Part shown: positions 1-7,178 of the stretch, piece by piece
Position numbering within the stretch: the first letter of the stretch is position 1
Layout: every line of letters begins with the position of its first letter
The notes under the pieces: model-generated
Databases searched by the model: none
What the model saw: only the letters and a program-made list of their open reading frames with translations
What the model was told of the DNA's origin: nothing
Program-made: the position numbers and the translations under genes
NCBI GenBank assembly: GCA_022844045.1
Contig: JALHMM010000032.1
Coordinates: 1-59,856 of the forward strand
Length of the DNA: 59,856 nt
Reading direction: 5' to 3'
Origin: Reyranellaceae bacterium
Lineage (GTDB): Bacteria > Pseudomonadota > Alphaproteobacteria > Reyranellales > Reyranellaceae

Positions 1-1043
1 TGGCGGGCGGTCGCCCGCCGCAGGCCGGCGAGCCGGGCCGCCCGGCGGCGCCGTGGCGCGAATGGGTGCTGACCGGTAACTTCGAGATCGCTGTCGAAGT
101 GCGGCCCAACGGCTGGCTGATCGTGCGCGGCATCGACTCCGCCCCGTTCATCGACGGCCCGATCGCGCTGATCTTCTGGCTGGCGCTGGCGCTGATCGTC
201 ATCGGCGGCATCTCCTGGGTGGCGGCGCGGCGTCTTGTGCGTCCGCTACGAAGGCTCGCGGTCTCGGCCGAGCATCTGGGCCTGCACCGGGACGCCACGC
301 CGGTACCCGAGACCGGTCCGCTCGAGGTGCGCACCATCGCCCAGTCGCTCAACCGCATGAGCGAGCGCGTGTCGCGCTTCGTCGAGGATCGCACGCGTAT
401 GGTCTCGGCGATCTCGCACGATCTGCGCACACCGCTGACCCGGCTGCGCCTGCGCGCCGAGCTGGTCGAGGACGGCGAGACGCGCACCAAGATCCTCGCC
501 GACATCCGCCAGATGGAGCAGATCGTCGGCGAGACCTTGGCCTGGTCGCGCGAGGACGCCGCGCGCGGCCCGCGCGGGCCGGTCAACATCGCGGCGTTGT
601 TGCTGGGCCTCAGCGAGGACGCCACCGACGCCGGCAAGGCCGTGCGCTTCGACGGTCCGAGCCACGTCGTCCTGGAGTGCCACGCCGGCGCCGTGCGCCG
701 TGCGCTCGACAACCTCGTCGACAACGCCGTGGCCTATGGCGGCGAGGCCGACATCACCCTGCGCGAGTTGCCCGGCGCGATCGAGATCGAGGTCGCCGAC
801 CGCGGCCCCGGCATCGCGCAAGACCAGCTCGACAAGGTCTTCGCCCCCTTCGTCCGCCTGGAGGAGTCGCGCAACCGCGACACCGGCGGCGCCGGCCTGG
901 GCCTCGCCATCGCCCGCGACGCCATCCGCGCCCACGGCGGTGACATCCGCCTGGAGAACCGCACCGACGGGCCGGGCCTGCGCGCCATCGTCACGCTGCC
1001 GAAGACGCAAGCACCGTCGGCCCTGGCGATCGCGGCGCAGTGA
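1..1043 (+). CDS. Sensor histidine kinase, EnvZ-like, 5' end missing
   Basis: This is the C-terminal part of a two-component sensor kinase. The reading frame is open from base 3, so the true start lies upstream of the window; a GTG at 66 is only an internal possibility. Visible parts are a transmembrane helix (about 150-225), a HAMP linker (RLVRPLRRL), a HisKA dimerisation helix with the phospho-accepting His in ISHDLRTPLTRL (His codon 417-419), the N box (LDNLVDNAVAYGG), the G1 box (VADRGPGI) and the G2 box (GGAGLGLAIARDAIRAHGG). It would autophosphorylate and pass the phosphate to an OmpR-type regulator, which by family habit would be encoded just upstream. The signal is unknown because most of the sensor domain is absent. 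The gene is convergent with the next one. Confidence 0.93.
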   Translation, partial: AGGRPPQAGEPGRPAAPWREWVLTGNFEIAVEVRPNGWLIVRGIDSAPFIDGPIALIFWLALALIVIGGISWVAARRLVRPLRRLAVSAEHLGLHRDATPVPETGPLEVRTIAQSLNRMSERVSRFVEDRTRMVSAISHDLRTPLTRLRLRAELVEDGETRTKILADIRQMEQIVGETLAWSREDAARGPRGPVNIAALLLGLSEDATDAGKAVRFDGPSHVVLECHAGAVRRALDNLVDNAVAYGGEADITLRELPGAIEIEVADRGPGIAQDQLDKVFAPFVRLEESRNRDTGGAGLGLAIARDAIRAHGGDIRLENRTDGPGLRAIVTLPKTQAPSALAIAAQ

Positions 1044-1083
1044 GACCCGCTCCTACCGCCAACGCATCGGCGTCAGGCTTGCG

Positions 1084-2634
1084 TTATTGCGTTGTTTTGG
1101 AGCGTCGGCGGATTGTCGCCGCCGAGACGAGGATGGCGCACATCACGACGATGGCGGCTAGCCGCAGCAGCAGCGATCGGTCCAGCCGCGCCTCCGACAT
1201 CCTCACCTCGGCGCCCGCGGGCAGTGGTCCCAGGCGCAGGCTGTCGCCGCAGGCGCGCGGGATCAGCTCGGTTCCGTCGGCCGTGTAGCCGACCACACCG
1301 AAGGGCGCGCCGCGGATCGAGAGGTAGGGCGCGGTGGCCCGCACGCCGCTGCGCAGCTCGGCGACGCTGACCTCGCGTAGCTCGCCCGGTGCGATGTCGC
1401 AGGCATTGGCGAGCCTGCTGTAGTTCGGCGCGTACTCGCGAACGGCCCAACCGTGGACGGTGCCGACGTACTGGCGGCGGGCGACGGTGTCGTCGACGGC
1501 GCCCGAGGACCAGAAGCCGATGCTGCCGGGCGCGTCGATGACCATCACAGTCGACATGGTGGCGACAGAGATGAGGGTCAGGCCTTGCAGAAGGCGCGAC
1601 GCCCAGCTGCGGGCGATTGGCCAGCCGAGCGCGAGCGCGGCGAAACCGATGAAGGCGGCCGGGAACATCACGCGCCAGACGAACAGCGATTGGCTGAGCA
1701 GCGGGACCGCGTCGGCCAGCGGGAACAACGCGCGCGTCTGGATCGCCAGGGTTGCGGCGAAGGCGGCGGCGATGAACCAGATGCGAATCGGCAGGTTTCG
1801 AGCACCCAGCACGGCCATGAGCGCGACGGCGATCGGCAACCAGATGCCCAGCGTCTGCGGGTGAAGGGGCCACGCTAGATCGGCGAAGGTGAAGAACGTA
1901 TCGGCGAAGCGCACGGGCAGGCCCGACGTGCCGAGGATGAAATCCTTCCAGAGTGCCTGTGGCAGCCAGAACGGTGTCGAGACGACCAGCGCGGCGAGCA
2001 GCGCCAGCGCGCCCGATTGTACCAGCCGACGCCAGTCCGGCATCGCGATGACGGCTGCCACCAACAGCTCGGCGCCGAGCGCGTGGCCGAAGACGATGGG
2101 GTGCGAACAGAGTTGGGCCAGCAGCAGGCCGAAGAGCAACAACCGTCGGCCCCGCAGCAGGGCGACCACGACCCAGGGCACGAGGGCGAACACCCAGATC
2201 TCGGCGAGCGCCACGCGCATGACCCACAGGCCGTAAACATAGTTCGCGCTGAGGAAGAGCACGCCGGCGAGATAGCCATGCGAGCGCCGCTCCTCTGGAA
2301 GCGACTCGATCAGCGCCCGCATGCCGGCCGCCATCACCAGCGCCGCGACCGCCACGACCAGCTTGAGCGTCACGAAGGCGGGCAGGCCGGCGAGGTTGAG
2401 CAGCAGCGACGGCAGATAGGGCAGGAAGCTGTAGTAGACGAAAGTCGGCAGCACGCTGCCGGTCGCGCGATCCTCGATCAGCAGGCTGGGCGCGGCGCCG
2501 CGGATCTGGTCGGCCAGCGCGACGATGCGATGGGCATGGTCCTGGCCGTCGTAGCCCGGCGGCAGGATCTGCCAGGCCGCGATTAGCGCCGCGACACACC
2601 AGAACGCCGATCGCGCCAATCGCTCCGAGGACAT
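1084..2634 (-). CDS. Polytopic membrane protein of unknown function
   Basis: A protein of about 516 residues with at least ten strongly hydrophobic segments and short charged loops. An early periplasmic-type loop holds GYDGQDHAHRI, and the C-terminal third carries a soluble stretch before a last transmembrane helix and a basic tail (RRRSKTTQ). The layout (acidic and His residues in the first large loop, then many helices) resembles GT-C-type glycosyltransferases or 6-pyruvoyl-tetrahydropterin-synthase-related membrane proteins, but no motif decides this. I place the start at the ATG of MSSERLARS. The longer frame from 2670 would overlap the ribosome binding site and start of the divergent gene at 2682. 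It stands alone, so context says little about its job. Confidence 0.75.
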   Translation of the reverse strand: MSSERLARSAFWCVAALIAAWQILPPGYDGQDHAHRIVALADQIRGAAPSLLIEDRATGSVLPTFVYYSFLPYLPSLLLNLAGLPAFVTLKLVVAVAALVMAAGMRALIESLPEERRSHGYLAGVLFLSANYVYGLWVMRVALAEIWVFALVPWVVVALLRGRRLLLFGLLLAQLCSHPIVFGHALGAELLVAAVIAMPDWRRLVQSGALALLAALVVSTPFWLPQALWKDFILGTSGLPVRFADTFFTFADLAWPLHPQTLGIWLPIAVALMAVLGARNLPIRIWFIAAAFAATLAIQTRALFPLADAVPLLSQSLFVWRVMFPAAFIGFAALALGWPIARSWASRLLQGLTLISVATMSTVMVIDAPGSIGFWSSGAVDDTVARRQYVGTVHGWAVREYAPNYSRLANACDIAPGELREVSVAELRSGVRATAPYLSIRGAPFGVVGYTADGTELIPRACGDSLRLGPLPAGAEVRMSEARLDRSLLLRLAAIVVMCAILVSAATIRRRSKTTQ

Positions 2635-2681
2635 GCGACGATACTGCGACAGGCGTCGCGGCGCGCGCAATGGAGGCAGTC

Positions 2682-3044
2682 ATGGCCAGGGTCGTCAGCG
2701 TGCACGAATACGAGCTGAAAGCCGGGGTCGACCCGGCTGCGTTCGAGCGGGCGGTGCGGGACGCGGAAAGCCGGGGCTTGCTGCGGCTGCCGGGCCTGGT
2801 CGGCCATCACTTCCTGCGCGGCATCAAGGGCACGCGTCGCGACCACTATGCCGCGATCTGGATCTACGAGAGCCGCGAGGCCTGGCAGCGTCTGTGGGGA
2901 ACGCCCGACGCGCCATTGCGTTTTGCGGCGTATCCAGAGACGTGGCGCATCTGGGAGGAGCAGGTGCTGGCGCCGCTGTTGAACGTGGTGCCCGACGCGA
3001 TCGCCTTCACCGCCTATGACGAGCTGCCGCGCGCAGAGCCGTAG
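2682..3044 (+). CDS. Small protein, probable dimeric alpha-beta barrel fold
   Basis: A 120-residue soluble protein. The start at 2682 (MARVVSVHEYELKAG) has a GGAGG five bases upstream, which an ATG at 2670 lacks. The pattern is a short beta strand (VVSVHEYELK), an amphipathic helix (FERAVRDAESRG), a strand-turn with GLVGHHFLRG, then DHYAAIWIYESREAWQRLW. This beta-alpha-beta-beta order is typical of ferredoxin-like dimeric alpha-beta barrel proteins (ABM/NIPSNAP-like), whose members range from monooxygenases to proteins of unknown role. No catalytic residue is identifiable. It ends three bases before the convergent thioesterase gene. Confidence 0.7.
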   Translation: MARVVSVHEYELKAGVDPAAFERAVRDAESRGLLRLPGLVGHHFLRGIKGTRRDHYAAIWIYESREAWQRLWGTPDAPLRFAAYPETWRIWEEQVLAPLLNVVPDAIAFTAYDELPRAEP

Positions 3045-3047
3045 CGG

Positions 3048-3878
3048 TCACGCCTTGAAGTAAGCGATTTGGTGCGAGGTCGCGAGCAGGCGGCCGTCGG
3101 GCGACCACAGCTCGCCGCTCTGGTCGCTGTAGGAGCGATGGAAACGACGCGCGCCGGCGCGGCCGATGACGCGAGCGGCGGCGATGGCCCGCAGCTCATC
3201 GGCGTCGCTGTGGAAGTACGTGGTGAGCGACACTGTGCCGAACGGCACGATCTGGCCGCGCACCTGGAAGATGCGACCGAAGAAGGTGTCGGCCATCGAT
3301 GCCAGGCTTGGCATGTCGACCGGCCGCTCGATCGCATCGGCGAGCCAGAACCGCGAGCACGCTGTGCCGGGCGGCGACAACGGCTCCGACGATCGCACGG
3401 GCGCGCCAGACTCGAACCAGAAGCGATAGCGGCCGACCCACGGCACCGTATCGGGCAGCACCAGCTCTCGTAGCGCCTCGATCGGCGGCATCGACGGCGG
3501 CGTCGCCGGCTGATGGCTCCAGCTCTGCCGTCGCTCCGCCAGTACCGCCGTCGCCGTGGTGCGCGGCTCCGGATCGTCGCCCTGGTGAATCTCGATGCTC
3601 CAGTGCTGCGTCGACTTGCTGGCGCGCATGCGGCGCAGGCTTAGCCGGAGCGCACCCTCCTGGATCGGCGCGGCGAAGTTCACGGTCAGCGCGATCGGCT
3701 GGCCGGCGGCATCGGGATGGCGCAGCAGCGCGTTCAGGCAGGTCGCCGCCGTGACACCGCCGAACTGGCCCATAAAGGCCCAGTAGTCGGTGCTCGCCTC
3801 GGCGAGGACCGTGCCGTCGGAGTCCTGCCTGACCGCGATCGCGCGCTCGAAGGGGTGGATGCTCTGCTGTCTAGTCAT
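3048..3878 (-). CDS. Acyl-CoA thioesterase family protein (double hotdog)
   Basis: About 276 residues, the length expected of TesB-like double-hotdog thioesterases that hydrolyse acyl-CoA to free acid and CoA. The N-terminal hotdog shows DYWAFMGQFGGVTAATCLNAL followed by ALTVNFAAPIQEGALRLSLRRMR, the usual strand spacing of the first hotdog. The C-terminal half contains DMPSLASMADTFFGRI and FGTVSLTTYFHSDADEL, the second hotdog with an Asp at the usual catalytic region, and ends FHRSYSDQSGELWSPDGRLLATSHQIAYF, a typical final strand. I chose the ATG at 3878 (MTRQQSIHPFER). A longer frame to 3914 adds only a basic non-conserved stretch. Substrate chain length cannot be read from sequence. Confidence 0.85.
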   Translation of the reverse strand: MTRQQSIHPFERAIAVRQDSDGTVLAEASTDYWAFMGQFGGVTAATCLNALLRHPDAAGQPIALTVNFAAPIQEGALRLSLRRMRASKSTQHWSIEIHQGDDPEPRTTATAVLAERRQSWSHQPATPPSMPPIEALRELVLPDTVPWVGRYRFWFESGAPVRSSEPLSPPGTACSRFWLADAIERPVDMPSLASMADTFFGRIFQVRGQIVPFGTVSLTTYFHSDADELRAIAAARVIGRAGARRFHRSYSDQSGELWSPDGRLLATSHQIAYFKA

Positions 3879-3938
3879 GAAGTGGTACGCTAGCGCGCGA
3901 GCCCGCCACGCCAACTACCCACAAGGTAAAGCCGCGGC

Positions 3939-4937
3939 ATGGACATTAACCGACCGCTCTTCTATCTAGCGCGCCAACAGGCGGGGAGCGGTGCCTTGAG
4001 AGAGATCACGGTATTCTCGGGCAGCGCGCATCCCGGCCTGGCGCGCGAGATCTGCGACGTCCTCGGCGTCGCGCTGTCGCCCACGCGCGTGCAGCGCTTC
4101 GCCAATGACTGCCTGGAAGTGCAGCTCCAGGCCAATTGTCGCGAGCGCGACGTGTTCATCGTGCAGACGCTCAGCCCGCCGGTGCAGGAGCATCTGGTCG
4201 AGCTCTTGCTGATGATCGACGCGGCGCGCGGCGCCTCGGCCTCGCGCATCACCGTCGTGCTGCCGCACTACGCCTACGCCCGCTCCGACAAGAAGGACAT
4301 GCCGCGCGTCTCGATCGGCGGCAAGCTGGTGGCCGATCTGCTGGTGACCGCGGGCGCCAGCCGCGTGCTGGCGCTGGCGCTGCACTCGCCGCAGGTGCAC
4401 GGCTTCTTCAACGTGCCGGTCGACCACCTGCACGCGCTGGGCGAGATCGCCCAGCACTTCCGCCGCTACGACCTCGCCAACGCCGTCGTGGTGGCGCCCG
4501 ACCTCGGCTACGCCAAGGAGGCCAACGCCTTCGCGCGGCGTCTCGGCGTCGGCGTGGCGATGGCGGTGAAGAAGCGCTTCGAGAACGACAAAGTGGTGAT
4601 CAGCGACATCATCGGCGAGGTGAAGGGCAGGGACGTCTTCGTCATTGACGACGAGATCGCCCGGGGCAGCACGCAGATCGAGCTGCTAAGCCACCTGCGC
4701 CGCGAAGGCGCGCGCACGGTGCGCATCGCCTGCACCCACGGCCTGTTCTCCGGCGGCGCGCTCGACCGGCTGTCGGCGCAGGACGACATCCTGGAGATCG
4801 TCAGCACCAACACCATCCCAGTGGTCGAGCCACAGCGCTACCCAAAGCTCACGGTGCTATCTATCGCGCCGGCGCTGGCCGAGGCGATGCGCAGGATTCA
4901 TGCGGGTGAGTCGGTGAGCGAGTTGTTCCACGGGTAA
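3939..4937 (+). CDS. prs: Ribose-phosphate pyrophosphokinase (PRPP synthase)
   Basis: 332 residues. It makes phosphoribosyl pyrophosphate from ribose 5-phosphate and ATP for nucleotide, His and Trp synthesis. The N-terminal phosphoribosyltransferase-like domain has FSGSAHPGLAREI and RDVFIVQTLSPP. The catalytic region has VVLPHYAYARSDKKDMPRVS, matching the family's PYxRQD/K loop, and the flexible loop is KKRFENDK. The PRPP-binding loop reads DVFVIDDEIARGSTQIE, where housekeeping Prs proteins usually read VDDMIDTGGT. That difference, and Met/Glu changes around it, suggest a divergent paralogue rather than the only Prs of the cell. The gene stands alone between the divergent thioesterase and the convergent GHKL gene. 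Confidence 0.88.
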   Translation: MDINRPLFYLARQQAGSGALREITVFSGSAHPGLAREICDVLGVALSPTRVQRFANDCLEVQLQANCRERDVFIVQTLSPPVQEHLVELLLMIDAARGASASRITVVLPHYAYARSDKKDMPRVSIGGKLVADLLVTAGASRVLALALHSPQVHGFFNVPVDHLHALGEIAQHFRRYDLANAVVVAPDLGYAKEANAFARRLGVGVAMAVKKRFENDKVVISDIIGEVKGRDVFVIDDEIARGSTQIELLSHLRREGARTVRIACTHGLFSGGALDRLSAQDDILEIVSTNTIPVVEPQRYPKLTVLSIAPALAEAMRRIHAGESVSELFHG

Positions 4938-5038
4938 GTTTGACCGAACGGTCGTCCGAGGGTCTCACTTGGCGGGCGCTCCGCTCGCGCATTGATGCGA
5001 AACCCTGCCGCTCGCAGACTCCAATCAAAAGACCACGG

Positions 5039-7009
5039 TCAAGCCGTCAAACCAAGCTTATCGAAGAACACGCTGTTTCGAGTGCGGGCGTCTTTCAGAA
5101 GCTTCGGGTAGGAGATGAACTCCACGTAGGCGTTGTGAGATCCCAAGAAGCCAATCAAACCTTCTCCGTCGGAAGTCTCGACTGTTGGAAAGGCTCGAAT
5201 GGACCGCCGAAGGCTATCCGTAAGATCGGCGACAACGTAACAGTGGAAAGCAGTGCTATCCGGAATCTTTCCGAGAAATTTGCCGGTGATATCCGTCAGT
5301 TTCTTACCGGCACGAAGCTTCTCGATATAATCGAGCACTTGCGCCCACGGATTGTCATCTCCGCTGTAGTTGTCTCGTGCCGGCCTTTTAAACTCAATAA
5401 GGACGATCTTGTCTTTGATGCTGTCGCTTTGCCGCCATGCTCCACACGAGTCGTAGAAGAACGCTAAGTCCGGTTCCTTCTTGCTGTCAATGTCGGTGTA
5501 GGCCTTTAGCTCCTTGTCAGATGCGAAGAAGTCAAAGAAAGCAAGACGATCATCGAGAATCCAGAGATTGTGATCCTCTGCCTCTAGATAGCTAGACTCA
5601 GCCCGCATGGGGCAGACAAGCTTGTGCACTGCCTCCTCAAGATGGTGCTTCTCGGCGCCATCCTTAAAGCTTATTAGTCGATCGAGTACGTCAAGTAGTG
5701 ACTTCCGTTTTACGACATAGTCAGCGAGAGTTCCTTTCTGCTCTGCCATCACATACTGATTGTACTCGGCAACTCTTTTCTCCACTTCTTCGGAGTGGCT
5801 TTGAGCTGTTAGTATCGCGTGCCGCATTCCCTCAAATCTATTGGTTCGCCGGAGGCGGTGACGGCTCATCTCAACATAGATTTGCTCTCGCGTGGTGCAG
5901 CTAGCAGGCAGGCTCGCCACAAAATCCTTTAATTCGTGCCTGAGGTAAATGAACTGCGGGTGGCTGTTTATGATGGCGGCCGCCCGCTCAGCCTTCTCGT
6001 CAAGGACTCGATCGATGTAAGGCTTCAGGTAATGCCTAACGCTTGTTAAAACAGCGCGCGTTATCGTGTCTGCGGCTTCCTCGGACCAAGTGAAGTCCAT
6101 CCGCTCCTGATTTACATGGTCATCCAGGTATTCCCCTGATACCGAGGCGAGGTAAATTTGGTCATCACCTAAGCCCTGCAGGCCTAGCAGTGTATCTAGT
6201 GCTAGCTCCTTTACAGATCGTTCGTTCGCCGTAAAGAAAAGCCAATGGTGAGAACCGTCCTTTCTTAGGGCTTTGTCGCACTTCATATGCCGGATTGTGA
6301 ACTCGGCTTCCGAACCATCTATATCCACTTTGACGGTGTCCTGCTCTTCGTGGCTGATCTTGCCATCAAAGTACGACAGTAGGTCTATCGTACTCTCGCC
6401 ATCGAGTAGCGCGACCTTTGCTAAGGCTTTGGACACTAGAACAGGGAGGAAATGTGCCGCCACACTGTGAGCGAGGGCATTGGTCGTAGTGGGACACCGG
6501 CCAGAATAGTCTGCTTTGTAACCTCTCAATTGGATTTCAGTTCCACGGAGTACGCTCTCGGACGCATCCTCATCTTTGAGGTTTCGCACTTGGTCGCTCT
6601 TGGCTAAGACGAAGTCGAAGGAGCGACTCTTCGTGCGCCGCCCATCGGCGTACAGGCTTCGAACTTGAATAAGGTCGAAGACCTTCAACCAGCCCAGACG
6701 CCCGATACCCTTCCGACCCTTCTGGATGTGGTGATCCGAGTCTGGCGTTAGAAATGACTTGTAGTTTTCATCGTCGAAGCCAATCCCATTGTCCAGAATG
6801 CTGAAATCGCTCGGGGCGTTTGTTACTGGATCCCTTCGAATCAGTAGGCTCACTTCTCCCTTGGTCTTCGAGTCCTGTTGCCAGCGGTCGTGCACGGCAT
6901 AGAAGCCGTTGCTCATAGCTTCAAAGATCGGCAGGAGAGCGGTCCGCTGGCTCGGCTTCAACGGCAGACGGCTGACTCGGCCGACAATGTCGCTTGAAAG
7001 ATTAGGCAT
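5039..7009 (-). CDS. GHKL ATPase fused to PD-(D/E)XK nuclease-like domain
   Basis: 656 residues. Residues 1-300 form a GHKL (Hsp90/MutL-type) ATPase: the N box has E30 and N34 in EAMSNGF, the Mg/ATP motif is D73-N-G-I-G77, and the lid glycines are 98-103 (GRKGIG). The middle (about 310-460) is helical and rich in charged residues. The C-terminal domain carries HNLWILDDRLAFFDF, then P513-D514, E539-F-K541 and Q557-x3-Y561, the signature order of a PD-(D/E)XK nuclease with the QxxxY motif of RecB/Cas4-type enzymes. Base composition is clearly more AT-rich than neighbours, suggesting transfer. No methyltransferase or partner is adjacent. A role in restriction of foreign DNA is my inference. Family members are usually annotated only as ATP-binding protein. 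Confidence 0.85.
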   Translation of the reverse strand: MPNLSSDIVGRVSRLPLKPSQRTALLPIFEAMSNGFYAVHDRWQQDSKTKGEVSLLIRRDPVTNAPSDFSILDNGIGFDDENYKSFLTPDSDHHIQKGRKGIGRLGWLKVFDLIQVRSLYADGRRTKSRSFDFVLAKSDQVRNLKDEDASESVLRGTEIQLRGYKADYSGRCPTTTNALAHSVAAHFLPVLVSKALAKVALLDGESTIDLLSYFDGKISHEEQDTVKVDIDGSEAEFTIRHMKCDKALRKDGSHHWLFFTANERSVKELALDTLLGLQGLGDDQIYLASVSGEYLDDHVNQERMDFTWSEEAADTITRAVLTSVRHYLKPYIDRVLDEKAERAAAIINSHPQFIYLRHELKDFVASLPASCTTREQIYVEMSRHRLRRTNRFEGMRHAILTAQSHSEEVEKRVAEYNQYVMAEQKGTLADYVVKRKSLLDVLDRLISFKDGAEKHHLEEAVHKLVCPMRAESSYLEAEDHNLWILDDRLAFFDFFASDKELKAYTDIDSKKEPDLAFFYDSCGAWRQSDSIKDKIVLIEFKRPARDNYSGDDNPWAQVLDYIEKLRAGKKLTDITGKFLGKIPDSTAFHCYVVADLTDSLRRSIRAFPTVETSDGEGLIGFLGSHNAYVEFISYPKLLKDARTRNSVFFDKLGLTA

Positions 7010-7064
7010 GGGAGAACCTTGAACTGGCAGGTCTAGACAAGGCCACCAAGCTTGCCTGTAGCCC

Positions 7065-7080
7065 CACTGGAACGCCAGTG
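7065..7080. other. Perfect 6-bp hairpin upstream of the GHKL gene
   Basis: CACTGG, loop aacg, CCAGTG. It sits 55 bases ahead of the ATG of the minus-strand GHKL gene and about 100 bases before valS. It could be an operator or part of a leader, but nothing more can be said from sequence. Confidence 0.4.
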
Positions 7081-7118
7081 ACGATTGTTGTGGCCTTATA
7101 GGGGAAGCGGTTCAACGT

Positions 7119-7136
7119 GCGGGTTCCACCCCCGCC
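7119..7136 (+). other. tRNA T-arm-like remnant, possible old attachment site
   Basis: The bases form a 5-bp stem GCGGG/CCCGC closing a 7-base loop TTCCACC, the geometry of a tRNA or tmRNA T arm. Loop position 57 is C instead of a purine, and no acceptor stem, anticodon arm or CCA is present, so it is not a working tRNA. It lies at the boundary between the AT-richer GHKL gene and the GC-rich valS gene, where an integration scar would be expected. The reading as an attachment remnant is inference. Confidence 0.25.
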
Positions 7137-7178
7137 AAAAATGCTGTAACCCCAGCGCCTCTGGAGGTTCCGAGGCAG

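Noticed and set aside
1060..1098. Terminator after the sensor kinase gene
   Set aside because: A CAACGCA/TGCGTTG pairing before TTTT exists, but the loop is 21 bases and the stem extends into the convergent gene. Too weak to list.
7081..7140. A functional tRNA or tmRNA gene upstream of valS
   Set aside because: Only a T-arm-like structure is present; the acceptor stem, anticodon arm and CCA are missing, and loop base 57 is C.
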